Source: Theobroma cacao
Lineage: Eukaryota > Streptophyta > Magnoliopsida > Malvales > Malvaceae
Direction: 5' to 3'
Assembly (NCBI RefSeq): GCF_000208745.1
Contig: NC_030851.1
Coordinates: 5,680,524 to 5,744,523, forward strand
DNA length: 64,000 nucleotides
Part shown: piece after piece, positions 46,381 through 58,400 of the stretch
Layout: every line of letters begins with the position of its first letter
How positions within the stretch are numbered: position 1 is the first letter of the stretch
Notes under the pieces: generated by a model
What the model was told of the DNA's origin: nothing
Seen by the model: only the letters and a program-made list of their open reading frames with translations
Databases searched by the model: none
Translations under genes and position numbers: made by a program

Positions 46381-47863
46381 AGAAGCTACTGTTCTTCGAA
46401 GGAACTTTGATGGAAGTAAAATTGTAATGCCATATCTTATGATGTAGCAATGGGACTGCCTGCTATTTCTATGTAGTTTAGTTTGATAGTGGTGTTCTTT
46501 TACCTTTATAGCCTGCAGAATAAAATGATCTGAGTTTTATAACCTCAAGTTTTGCAGAGAAATATCTTTGTTGGAATCGGTCATGATATCAATATAATTC
46601 TGACATCTTGAACCTCAGATCATGATCAATTGAATAGGGGGCTAAGGGCAGGACAGGCATGCTCAGTGTCATACGATGTACTTACTCTCATCTAGCACCC
46701 CACCATGCTTCATTTGTACTAAAAAGCCCACTAAGGTAGAGATTAGAGATAGGCCCAAGTCTCTAGGTCAAAGCAGAAAAAATAGGGGCCGAAAAGGCCA
46801 AATAAACAGAAGTGGAGGGACGTAAGTGCAAAAACCCAATACGGAGTTGGATTGAACTTTCACGGGCTGGCCTAACGTGTAACTAAAAGACACGTGGTGG
46901 GCAGGAGATGGAGAAGAGTAGGCGTGTTAGGAAAACGATTGGCGTAGCTAATCTCGTGGAAGAGTATTCCAATTTCATATGAGCAGACGTGCCTACCTAC
47001 CACAAGGATCTATCCTCTACTCGCTACAGTTCTCAACTGTTCATCTACTCGCCGCTCTGTCCAATCATTACTAAATAAATGATTTGGCTCCTTATTTTAT
47101 TTTAGAAATTTAATATTTAAATTAGCCTTCTAAGTTATACACTGAAATGATACAAATAAATAATTTTTAAGACGAAAGAAAAAAACAAAGACAGAATTGA
47201 GTTCATTTTTTGTCCAAGATAAATATAAATACGAGGAGTAATCCATTTGATTAAAGTCACTCCATAAAAATCAATTTTATAGAAATAAACTTAACAATTA
47301 ATTTTGTAATAGTAAATATCATCGCTAAATTTTTTTAATTTACTTTTCCAATGGTTATTAATATTAATTAATATTCTTTTCATCAATTTTTCATTTTCTA
47401 TTTATTTATTTTTTAAGATATACTTAAATGAAGTATTTTTTAAAAAAATATTTATATTTTTATATAATAAATTTATTTTTAAAATTTTTCATATTAAAAA
47501 TATTAAATATCTGTATTATAAAAAATAAAATTTATATATGAAATACATCAAAATTAAAATTTTTATTAATCTTCATGAAAATAAAATAAAGAAAAAACAA
47601 AGAGAATTCTATTATTTTTTTTTTAAGTTTCCTTGTGCACTAGGGACGCGAGTACAACTCCATTTGGTAATCGCGAAAACAGTTTTAAAAACCCCGAAAT
47701 CGCCAGATTTCCCACCATAAATATGCAAAAGCAAAATTAAAAAAAGAAATTGTTTTCAAAACCCCAAAACCCCTGCCAAGATTGCCACAGTTGAAGAAAG
47801 AAAAACCCTACGGCATTCCAAAGAGAAAAATACTTCCCACAAAAGAGAAAAAAAAAGGGGAAA
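46381..47863. other. Spacer between LRR and Mpv17 genes
   Basis: The first ~200 bases are the LRR 3' UTR. About 47,080-47,620 is very AT-rich without a clear element. A GACACGTGGT G-box lies at 46889-46898. The last ~150 bases are the purine-rich leader of the Mpv17 gene. Confidence 0.5.
46889..46898. promoter_or_regulatory. G-box (GACACGTGGT)
   Basis: A CACGTG palindrome with ABRE-type flanks, about 970 bases upstream of the Mpv17-family start codon. Sequence match only. Confidence 0.3.
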
Positions 47864-50055
47864 ATGAGCGGGGCTTTGCGTAAAAACTCTAGCATCATCC
47901 GGCTGTTACCGAAGCAACCATTCACCGACTTCACTGACCCGATCAACAGAATCCACCCGTTTCTCAGAAACCAAACGCATACCCAAACCAGAGAGTATTT
48001 TCGGTTCCCAAATGTTCTAAGAAAAGTGAAAGAATATGAGATCTCCCCTTCTCTTTTTGCTTCTTCGTTTTCTTCTTCCTCGTCTTCCTCAACGAGGGTT
48101 GGGTTAGTTGGTTGGTATTTAGGAATGGTGAAGTCATGGCCCGTTTTAACCAAGAGCGTTACTTCCTCGCTTATATATATAGCTGCAGATTTTTCTTCTC
48201 AGGTAAATTTCTTCTGTAAAGATGAGATTTTTTTTCTATAAGTCAAGATGGGATTCTTGTTGATTAAAAGGTTAGAAATTTGCAATTGCATTTTGTTTGG
48301 TTGATGAGAAAGAGGAGGAAAAGGAAAGAAAATCATTCACGGGTCAATGTTGGGTTGTCTGGAAACTTCTCCATGTTATTGGAAATGGGTTATTTTTAAA
48401 AATAACAACTTTTCCGCACTAAACACGTGCGAGTCTATATTTGAAAATTTGATAAGTCAAATAACATTAGTGTGAAGTTATTTGTATTTCATTTCTTGCA
48501 TTTTGAGCATAACGCTTCACATTTCCATCTATGGCTCCAACAAATATAATGTAGTAAGTCATTTTGATAAATACATGATAAGTGTCGTGACCAAAGAAAA
48601 AAAATTACTGTTGTTTTATTGGTTTTTTAGTTGTCTAATTATTATTGTTATATGGTATTGGGTAAAATTCAGTTTAACCTTATAATTTCATTACTTTAGT
48701 TATTATGGTATTGATGTTTGTAAAAATTAATCATTATTAGGTAACCTACGTTTTCCATGACAATACAGTTGAAGATCTAAAAGAAATTGTAAATATCAAA
48801 TTGCCTGTGTAAACTTGTTGCATTTAAAAGTTGCTGCTTCTTGTTATCTAGTTCTTTCCTTTATGACTAATTCGTTCATTTATGTATCATGTACTAGTCA
48901 AATTGATGATTACTTGTGTAAAATTGCTGGACATGTAGTTATACATATGCGTGTTTGGTGTATGTATGACATTACAATCTATAGTTTGCTTGCATTTGAT
49001 TAAATAATTATACATTTGCACGTGTACAAAATCCTGTTTGCATGTGTGTGCTCAGGAGTGCTTTTGTTGTTAGTTTCATTGAGACTTACACCTGTATTTT
49101 TTTTAATGGGGACTTCTATGATCAGACAATTTCCAAGCTATCTTCTGAACCTTATGATTTACTGAGGACATCACGTATGGCTGGATATGGGATGTTAATT
49201 TTGGGACCATCCCTGCATTTTTGGTTCAACTTGATGTCGAAACTCTTCCCAAAGCGAGATTTGATCACTACTTTTAAGAAAATGGCCATGGGACAGCTAC
49301 TTTATGGGCCTGCCATGACTGTTGTTTTCTTCTCCTTGAATGCATGTCTACAAGGTACGCACAATTCTTTCCTTACATGTCATAAAATAAACACAGTTTT
49401 CTTCTTTAGTTGCTCAATTATGCTGATATTCTGTCATAATTTTCCATCTGTTTTACCTCTTTTTCATATGGAAAAGCATACCCAAACTTTTAAGGCATGT
49501 TGAACTGCATCAATATAAATTGTTAATACTTATACATCACCTTTTCTAGCTATAGGTTGTGATTGGAGAATGTAACTTTTAAACAATTTTTAGCCTTATT
49601 CAACTAGGGGCCATCTTAACAGAATAATGCATTGACCATCACATTCAAGAAATAATTGCTACAAATACTTTGCTTAAGCAGTTGCCATGGTTTTATGGCT
49701 CAGGTGAAAGGAGTGGAGAAATTGTTGCCCGGTTACAGCGTGACTTGGTCCCTACAATGTTAAATGGTGTCATGTACTGGCCCTTTTGTGATTTTATCAC
49801 CTTCAGATTCATCCCAGTTCATTTGCAGGTATGCTTTCTCTTCGTCCTCTGTCCCTCTCTCTTTTCCTGCATTCTGTTGTGTTATTCTTTGCTCACTCTT
49901 CCTCCTCTGGCTGTGGTTTAACTTTTAATCTTGAAATTTTTTCCTGGTGCTATTCATTTTGGCAGCCACTGGTGAGCAATTCATTTTCATACTTATGGAC
50001 TGTCTATATGACATACATGGCAAGTCTAGCGAAACCTGCCACAATTGCCTGCTGA
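47864..50055 (+). CDS. Mpv17/PMP22 family membrane protein
   Basis: Four exons: 47864-48202, 49126-49354, 49704-49828 and 49966-50055, encoding 260 residues. The first ~75 residues are basic and Ser-rich, consistent with an organelle-targeting extension. The family core follows: WYLGMVKSWPVLTKSVTSSL, the segment LLRTSRMAGYGMLILGPSLH, GQLLYGPAMTVVFFSLN and the C-terminal signature NGVMYWPFCDFITFRFIPVH, then PLVSNSFSYLWTVYMTYMAS. Four membrane helices are expected. Animal and yeast relatives form small-molecule channels of mitochondrial or peroxisomal membranes; the plant role is less clear. The start is the first ATG of the open exon. Alternative acceptors exist near exon 2, but this set keeps frame throughout. 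Confidence 0.93.
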
Positions 50056-51704
50056 TTGATCTGGTGCTGTCAATTCCCTTATGTTCAAAATCTGACTTTC
50101 TACAACGGACAGGAGATCCGATGAACACTATGTGCTCACAGGAATCTGGTGTTGATATAATAGTGCAAGCATATTTAAAGCAAAATTCAACGGGATGAAT
50201 CAAGTAGGACTCATCATGTTTTTGTTGTGAAATTTTCTCTTTCCCCCCCTTCTCCCCTTCTTCTCCCCCCATAGTTATTGTTATTCTTGAAATGTGAAGC
50301 AAAAATCTAGTAATAGGAATGATATTAAAGCATTCTGTAAAACCAGTATTTGCTGTTTTATACTCTCGAGTATGTTATCATATGAAATTCTTTGCCATGC
50401 AATCTTTCTTTTCTTTCTTTTGGGTAGCCCTACTGCCAGAATTGGGGCTAATTCCATTTAAGATAAGAGAAGTGACTGGTCCAAACATGCCATCAGGGAA
50501 TCAGCATTACATTTCTCAAATCTAGCAGGAGATAAAGTATGTGTTCCGATTTATATTGCAAGGACCCATCATAATATATTCTCTAACTGACTATGTAGAA
50601 GAACTGTTTAGTTTGTGTAAAGCAGATCATTAAATTCTTGAGCATTCTGGTGTCGTGTTTACTGGCTGGTCTGATATTAGTGTATTATGCTTAACCATGT
50701 TTCGGCTCGAAATGAAATGGAAAATTATACTGTTTCATATTGGAAAATACAAAGCCCTAAACGGATAGTTCTCTAACGGTAATAGCCAATTCATTAATGG
50801 AAGCAGAAACTAGTCTCTGTTTATAAACGCGGGAAAGAGAACTGATGCCAAGATAAACTCTGATATCAGAACTTATAAATGACCCATATAAAAGTTATAT
50901 TCAGAAGTGTTTTTCCACATCTGCAAGCACGTGCACTCTTGAGAACTATTTGATTTAAGTGTCAGAAGTAGCAAACATCTTCAATTCTCTGTCAAAACAG
51001 GGCCCAACTTGTCCAGCACTGACCAGCCTACTGATTCCCACCGCCCCCATTCTCAGAATGATAATCGTCTTTGATTGATGCACGATATAATCCAATACTC
51101 CTACCATATACAAATTGCTACAGCTTTAATTATTTAAAGCAAACATCTTGGTCGGTGATCATTAGCAGAAGACCAGAAGGTTAAAAGGAGCTGTAGAAAA
51201 CCGCATCAAGTTTGATTCCACATCATTCCATAAACTGAAATGAAGAAAGAACTAACAATGTTTATATCTTCTCACTCATAACTCGGTACACTATTTGGGG
51301 AAAGATGAAATGATAAAGAAAGAATAACATAAAACTACATATCAACTGAAGAATTGTTTGACAATGAGATCCTAATCGTATCAAGAATTTTACATTTCTA
51401 GTATAAACCTATCTCCTTCTGGTAACCATAGGTGCTAAAATCTAAATGCTTGTTCATCAACTTGATTCAAAACTTTTGCAGGTCGCAGCTGTTAGAGTGT
51501 TCCTTTTACCCAACCCCTACCCCCAGCCTCCCCAATAAAAAATGGAATTCTTCTGCTAATGTTGGTTGAGCTCCACAAGACGATATCAAAATTCAAGCAA
51601 GGGTATAATTTGATAAAAGATAAAAAACCTAATCATATATTCATTCTGAACATGAAATCATATATGATAATTTCCTAAACTAGTTTAAGTGAACCAGATT
51701 CTTC
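50056..51704. other. Convergent spacer between Mpv17 and ADA1 genes
   Basis: It contains the two facing 3' UTRs. Small frames at 50319-50525 and elsewhere show no domain. Nothing else is seen. Confidence 0.5.
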
Positions 51705-52796
51705 TCAATCTTCAAAAGAGCTAAGACTAATTTTCTCAAGCTGCATAGCCCAATCTTCTCCAAGTACCCGGGGATTCAGTTCCATTGCAGCACGAAAATC
51801 CAACATGGATGCATGACATGATTTTGCTGAGTGTTGCAAGTAATTCCGATGTAACATTCCATTCAATCTCGGAATGAACTGACCATTTGATTGCTTCAAA
51901 TTCCCATCTCCAGACCTTAACCCAGCTAATGCTACACAGGGCTCAATCAATCTTTTTAAGAAAGCATCCAAGCCATTATTCAGTAAGTTAACACAATCCA
52001 CGGAAACACTAATTCCCTCCATCTCCAACTTCTGCTGCAAACGACTTCTTAGTGATCTTGTATCGGGTAGCTCACCTCTATTTTGGCAGGTCTCTAAGTG
52101 GTAATTATTACTTACGAAAGCATTAGAAAGAGCTTTGCGAGCTCCACCAAAATTTATGGAGATACCAAGAGGAGCAGTAACTGGACTTCTACTCTGAACA
52201 CCTGGGCTACCAGCCACCTGCTCAACCTCTTCCCCATCTTCCACAGATGCAACTTCAGCAGGAGGTCTGCTCCCAAGTGAAAGCAATTCAGTAGCACTCT
52301 GCTCTTGTGCCTTAGAAACTGACTCCTCACATACAATACTCTGTGGCTTTCCAAGTGGTCCCAATGGACTTGGACGATCCCGGAACTTTCTATCCCGATT
52401 GACAGGAGACCTACCTTTGCGAGGGGAAGGAGGAAATGCATCACCATATAGAGACTGAAGACAATTTCGCTGATAACCATTTCCAATTTGAAGGTTACTT
52501 CCTCCCTTTTTAATAGTTTTCAATGGTGGAACTTTGGCAATGCATGCATTCTTGATAATGGATCTAATAAGCCGGTTGTGAAGAGGGATGTTTTCCCTCC
52601 CAATGGTCTTAATGCAAGACTTATCAAAATCACACTTGCCGATCTTCAAACTAAACAACCTTCTCAGCTGATCAAAGTACTTCTCTGCTCTTTGATGCCC
52701 AACCTTTCTTACAATGAGAGCTTTCAGCTCTAAGGTATCAACACGAGCATAATTTTGATTGAGCATCATCTTCCACTCCAGCTTCCTCGATTTCAC
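51705..52796 (-). CDS. SAGA complex subunit, ADA1/Tad1 family
   Basis: A single coding exon of 363 codons. The N-terminal SAGA-Tad1 region (PF12767) is recognisable from RVDTLELKALIVRKVGHQRA followed by EKYFDQLRRLFSLKIGKCDF and later IPLHNRLIRSIIKNA. The middle is Pro/Ser-rich and probably disordered. The C-terminus has the histone-fold-like LPDTRSLRSRLQQKLEMEGI, then VNLLNNGLDAFLKRLIEP and DFRAAMELNPRVLGEDWAMQ. ADA1/HFI1 is a core scaffold of the SAGA histone acetyltransferase co-activator in the nucleus. The first Met is at 52796; Met 10/11 (MMLNQNYARVD) would also fit. A 5' UTR intron is likely at about 53,287-52,924, with GTACGT and TTTGCAG borders. Confidence 0.9.
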   Translation of the reverse strand: MKSRKLEWKMMLNQNYARVDTLELKALIVRKVGHQRAEKYFDQLRRLFSLKIGKCDFDKSCIKTIGRENIPLHNRLIRSIIKNACIAKVPPLKTIKKGGSNLQIGNGYQRNCLQSLYGDAFPPSPRKGRSPVNRDRKFRDRPSPLGPLGKPQSIVCEESVSKAQEQSATELLSLGSRPPAEVASVEDGEEVEQVAGSPGVQSRSPVTAPLGISINFGGARKALSNAFVSNNYHLETCQNRGELPDTRSLRSRLQQKLEMEGISVSVDCVNLLNNGLDAFLKRLIEPCVALAGLRSGDGNLKQSNGQFIPRLNGMLHRNYLQHSAKSCHASMLDFRAAMELNPRVLGEDWAMQLEKISLSSFED

Positions 52797-54192
52797 TCAA
52801 GTAAAAACCCCCATCAAAAATCAATTGCTAAAGTAGAAACTTTTCATCAAAATATATCGAAACCCAGATGTCCAATCACACCCTCCTCAACCTAAAACCC
52901 TAATCCCCAAATGCTATTTCCACCTGCAAATTAACCATAATTCCATCAATATAAAATCACAAAATTTACACATTTACAAAATTCTTATAAAAAAAAAACA
53001 GAAATTTAGTTCAAAGAGGGAAAAAGCAAAATTCTATTAGTAATTGATTAATGCTAATAGTTACTAACTAAAACCCAATACAAACAACAAAAGATGACAA
53101 AAAATAGGCAAAATTTGGTGCAATTAATAAATTATCGAGACAAGTTATAAGAGAAGCCAATCGAACAAACTCGACAGATTTAAACAGTGATAATAAGAAA
53201 CAATTTATACCGATTTGAGATTTCTATAAGAATAGAAAACCCAACAAGCAAATTGAGAATTGGATTGAGGTGGAGTAAGATACGTACCAATGTCCGTCGA
53301 TGAAAATGTTCTATTTGGCTATGAACTCTGACCCTTTTTCTTTTCTGTTTTTTATTTTTCTTTTTTGTCCCTTTTTCCGACTCTTTTTCCTGTAGTGTTT
53401 GGTGATCGGTTCCTTGTCTGTTTTGTTATTTTGTTCAACTACTTATGTGAACAGGGAATGAGGGAAATACCAAACAGGACTTTAACATATTAAAGGGCTG
53501 AACATTCGTTAAGACTAAAAACTCACGTGCTCTTTTTTTTACGTTTGTAATGAGACTTGGCCTCTTGTGTTTCTTATAGTTGCTTCAGCTTTCTTTTGTA
53601 TACTTTTTTAACCGAAACTTGTAGTTGCTTGATATGTTTGGCTTTGGGGTTTGTTTCCTCCGTTTTTTGACATATATTATGATTCTTGAAGTGCTTCAGA
53701 GGAATATGTTTAGTGATTGAAAGCTTCATGCCTGCTTTGCCTGCGTTCATAAAGACCACGGGGCTGAATTTTCTGTTGAGGAAACTTCAGGCATAACCAT
53801 AACTCATCCAGTCATTCATCTGGCCTGCCATCTCTCTTTAAACTAAAATTCATCCAGCTTCCATGCTTTACACAATGGGATTTGGAAGGTAATATATGGC
53901 AAAACTGTTAAGTGCAACTTCAAATCCCTTCTGCAGGTTATCTGTATGCCAATGCTTAAGAAGCATCAGGAGTTCATCAACATGGTCTAATGAATATCTA
54001 AGTTACATAAAGTTTGAAGGACAGTGGAACCATTTCCACCCAAATTACTTTGGGTAAATTTCTTATTCTTTGCATATAAATCTGGAACAATGTGGTACAG
54101 TTTTATAGATTCCAAGGAGAATACGTAACTAATAATCTGTGAAAAATCAGATTAAACCATGAATCATACTACAAAAGTATACAAAGGAGATC
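52797..54192. other. ADA1 5' region and PUT 3' region
   Basis: About 52,797-53,300 is the leader of the ADA1 gene with a probable intron (52,924-53,287). The rest is the 3' flank of the transporter gene. No coding sequence is supported. Confidence 0.5.
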
Positions 54193-56150
54193 CTACTCTA
54201 ATTTTTGAACTCCTTCCATTGAAGTTTCAGAGAGTTCTCGGCCAATCTCTAATGGTTTCAAAACCGGAAGAAGACTAACTGAAGCCTCATCTGTAACTTC
54301 TTGATGCGGTTGTGGCACATCCAAATTATTTGAAGGAACCACCAGCTGTTCTATATCAAACTGGGTCCATTTCCTATTCCTTGCATGTACTAAAGCAGGG
54401 TAAAGGAAGATCCCAACAATAATAACCATACCACTTACAACGAATGTTTTTACAGAAGCTAGGCACATGACAAGAACAAGCAATAAGGCAGGGGGCAGGC
54501 AAAGCATTGTTACACCAAATGTTTGTAGAGGAACTCTATAAGGCCGATGTAGATCAGGCTTTTTTACTCTCAATTTTATAAAAGCAGCAAATTCTAGAAG
54601 CATTCCTATTGAATATAGGAAGTTAAGAAATTCCAAGATCTCCTGAAAACTCATCCAGGACAAGAAAATAACTCCAGTGGCAGAGCATAAGATGCTAACT
54701 GTTGGTGTCCCATTCTTTGACCTACAAAATGGATTTTTAAAGACCATGGTCATGGAAAAGCTCATAATGATATTCATACATTACTTCACTCGAAATAAAT
54801 TTAGAGCTGTGTTTGCTTGATTATGTTCTGAATGCAGGTGCAAAGGCATAAAAAAGGAGTTCAAAGTTCAAATCAAACTTCCATAGGAAAGTTACAGTGT
54901 AGGCTCTTGTAAAAGCTTCAGAGGAAATCTCTAATTTTAATGCTTTCAGTCAATTTTGAAGATGAGTAAGAAATTGGTTATTTTCCTGCAAGCTTAAGCA
55001 AAACAACCAATTTGGGTGTTGACATTGGCCAAGTACCATTCTGTACCTTCGTTCATTTAAAATCATACCCGAACAAACCAACAGAGGTCAACTTTCTCTA
55101 GATCTGCTTCCATATGGATCTATAAATACTCATAAATCTGCACAATTAAGGAAGCAAAATTAGAGTTCTAACTTACCTTGAAGCAAAGATGGCTGGGAGC
55201 ATTCCCATCTCACTCATTCCAAGAAGTTGGAAAGCATCTCCACTCATCTCAGCTTCAAACAACCCCAAGTTAGACATTGCAGCAGCTGCTTGAATCCACC
55301 ATTTGAGCCAGAAGCCTCCTATCAACATCCCAACTTCTGCAAAATATCCATCAGTCCACTCACTAGAAGAAGAGTTCAAAGCTCCTGTCCCAGCAAGAAG
55401 TGGAATTAAGTATGAGGAAACCACCAAAACCACTGCTCCGAGAAGTGCCTTTGGAAAGGTCTTACTTGGATTTTCAACCTCCCCAGCAAGAGTACTTGCC
55501 TTGTCCCAATAATTCAGATTCCAAAACATACTATTAAAGTAACCCCTCCATTCCACCTTCTTAAAATCCACGACAAGCCACTGCTTAGGCTTTATTCGAG
55601 GAATTGAGAGAATCCCCATTACAAGAAAGGGGAAAAGTGAGAAAGCAGCAAGGGAAACAGCAGAAAACCCAACAATATGTAGTCCTCTATAATTCAAATA
55701 TGTTAGCGAAACTGTGATTCCTAAAAGAGCAGGAATTCGAGCAATTAAATTGTTGAATATTGGAAATGAATGCTTCAAGTAATCAAGGAACAAAACAGGA
55801 TATAAGGCATTATCCATAACCCCACTAAACCATTTCCAAAATCCTTCTTGAAAACCCCAAAAGGGGCCGAAAGCTGAAGATATCCAAATTACATAACCGC
55901 CATTTTCAGGGAAGCTTGTAGCAAGCTCAGCTGTGACTAGAGCTTCAGGGATGCTCCAAATTAAAGGAAATATCAAGAAGCCAAGCAAAGACAAAAGAGG
56001 GCCACCTCCTGCCCTCACTGAATCCTCTACACCAAAAGGACCCCCGGATACCTCATAGAATATCAAAGCAATAAGTGGCAATACTGTTAGTTTTGGATTG
56101 GCTTTGACAACAGTGCTCTTGTCATCACTTACCATTCCCTCCTCACCCAT
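54193..56150 (-). CDS. Polyamine/amino-acid transporter, PUT (LAT) family
   Basis: Two exons on the minus strand, 56150-55177 and 54721-54193, encoding 500 residues. This is an APC-superfamily carrier with about 12 membrane helices. The first helix region carries [20 protein letters not shown] followed by [12 protein letters not shown], the substrate-site signature of plant PUT proteins. Later motifs are [35 protein letters not shown] and [16 protein letters not shown]. The C-terminal tail is hydrophilic. Arabidopsis members take up polyamines and paraquat at the plasma membrane, Golgi or ER by proton symport; localisation of this one cannot be read from sequence. The intron is phase 2 (AAG|GTAAGT to TTGTAG). 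The start is the first Met in a good context, and the 5' UTR extends towards 56,300. Confidence 0.95.
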
Positions 56151-56823
56151 CCAGAGACAGGAAAAGTGAGAAAGAAAAGAATATCGAAACGTAACGCAAC
56201 AGATAGCTTCCCTACAAGTGGAAAAAAAACAAAAATCAGATCTTTTTGGAGTTTGAAGGTAGCAACTTTAAACCCCAAGTATAAAAACATATGAATTTGG
56301 TTTAAGAAAGCTAACCTGTTTTCTTTTCCAAGGGATTACAGAACTGGGTCTTGCCTAGCACCTCAAAAGGAAACAATCTTTCAGTTTTAGATCTTTCAAT
56401 AACAGAACATGTTGTCGGTTTTGGTCCTTAAATTGAATCTGTCCTAATTCCTTTTGGAAACTACTATTCGTAGGGGGTTTCGTTGATCCCCCGCCTCATT
56501 GCAGAGAGTGTAGTATACTCGAAATTGAATATGATGAAGAAAATAAAAAAGTTTTGTTGACCGATATTTAATTATTATGCAAAGATTTTGCGTTTTTCTT
56601 CATGTTTTATTTATTTAACGAGAAAACGAAACTCAAGTTTGCTGACATAGGGGTGTGGGGTACAAGCGTGGTTTGACGAGCGTGAGAACAGTGATGGGTA
56701 TCTTCCGGGGATGTGGCAATCACCAATGCCAATGACTTCCAGCATTTGTAAAATGGGCTGACCAATCCTAAAACGAAATAATTCCTTATCGTATTCAATT
56801 TTCAAAGAGTTAAAGTAGGAGCG

Positions 56824-57800
56824 CCTCACTGGTTCACCTAGACCAACTTTCTGGTCGAAGAGTTCAAGCCGGAAGAGCAGCCCTTCTAGGACTATAAATT
56901 TCTCTCTTTCGAGAACCTTTACTCTAAGGAGCAGAGCAGAAGCTGAAAGATCGCCGAATGTGTCAAGAAGCGTCAGTCGAGATTTGCCTTCCCTTCTTTC
57001 AAGAAGCATGAATAGAAAGTGCACATCAGAAACTACAATGCGAGACATTTCAACAAGTACCAGCAGGACTACCACTCCGTTTATATTCTTTCAGTCCACT
57101 GCTCAGAGAAAACCTCGCCCAGTTGAAAAAAAATGCTTGACTGCACCCTGGAGGAGCTGTGCTATGGAGGGCTAGAAAAGATCAAGTTAATCAGGGATGT
57201 CATCTCGAATGAAGGGTATGTTCTCCCTTTCATACATCATCCTTTTCCCGAGTACTAGTGCTTACTACATGTTTAGGGGTAGGCAGAATTCATAATCTGT
57301 CTTTAAGTCGAAGATTCTGATACAAAATCAAAGAGTAATTGTTAGATGAAATTTTAAAAATAGATTTAAATTTAGTCTCTAACATTGTGCTTGATGCAGA
57401 TGTTGGCAGAATGATTGTCCAAGAAGAGGGAGGAGCCACTAACAATAAATATGAAGCCGGGATGAAAAAAACAGGAACAAAAGCTACATTCGAGGGAAAA
57501 GGCGGTAAGAAACCGGGCTATCTTCCAGCAGATACCGTTGTCCTTTGTTTAAGTGGCAAGGCACGATTTGGAGATTGCCGTTGAGGTCCCTATCGTGAAG
57601 GCTCTCACAGATTGCTCCCTTTCAGTTACTCAGGATATGAAAAAGTCATTCAGGTTCAAGGAATGTCCAATGCCAAAGGAGCAAAGCGAGGTGACTTGAG
57701 AATCACATTTCTTGTCAACTTTCCCACAGAATTGACTGATCAACAAGGCTTCGAAGCTTATATTGGCAGATTGTTCTTGATTGATCATTAGATAATCCCC
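56824..57800 (+). pseudogene. DnaJ (HSP40, type II/Sis1-like) pseudogene fragment
   Basis: The plus strand first reads a Ser/Arg-rich linker (RSPNVSRSVSRDLPSLLSRS and TTTPFIFFQSTAQRKPRPVE). It then enters the DnaJ C-terminal domain: CTLEELCYGGLEKIKLIRDV, an intron-like gap (57,214-57,399, GTATGT to GCAG), then KKTGTKATFEGKGGKKPGYL and PADTVV, a shifted block EVPIVKALTDCSLS, and finally GYEKVIQVQGMSNAKGAKRG with DLRITFLVNFPTEL. Frames change at least three times, part of the second beta domain is missing and no J domain is present upstream, so it cannot make a working chaperone. The kept intron position suggests a decayed genomic duplicate rather than a retrocopy. Confidence 0.75.
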
Positions 57801-57839
57801 CTCCTTACGCATTGTAACCTTTTACAGGATGCAGAAAAC

Positions 57840-58400
57840 ATCTCTTAAATATGATACTTTGTATGTGATTAGTACAAGGTAATACTTTTTGCCTCACATT
57901 TTATGGAAGTAAAATATGCAAAAATGTGTAACCATGAGAAGAAAAGAAAATTGCACTTTATAGTTCTTAACTGGTAATTAAAAAAATACAGTTCCAAGCC
58001 CCTTTCTTGATTCTCTTCTTTTATTTTTTTTTTACTACTGCTTATCACTTAAGGCTATTATATGTCCTACTTTTTTACTTTTTGAATAGAATGTCCTGTT
58101 TATCTATCTTCTTCTACAAAATTTTCTTTTTATTCAGATAGCTAAGCATCATCTATATATTCTGCAAAAGCCATGACAAAAATGGTATTGCCTATTTACT
58201 AAAGTTTTCCTATCACTATAAAAATAAAAAAGATGCAAGTCTTCATACATATTTATGAAGACCACCACACCAACAAGATGGGAAATGATTTAAAAAAGAA
58301 TTATACAAAAAGAAAAACGTGTTCATGGCATACCATTGAAGAATGACAAGAAATCAAGGCATGCGAAAGTAGTAGTTATATCTGTATAATTTCTGTTAAG
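57840..58400. other. Spacer and 3' flank of the COG0354 gene
   Basis: AT-rich, with no coding sequence recognised. The right part is the likely 3' UTR of the minus-strand gene ending at 58401. Confidence 0.5.

Noticed and set aside
56611..57075. 154-residue minus-strand frame
   Set aside because: It lies opposite the Ser/Arg-rich linker of the DnaJ pseudogene; Leu/Arg-rich composition is what the complement of such a linker gives. Kept only as a remark.
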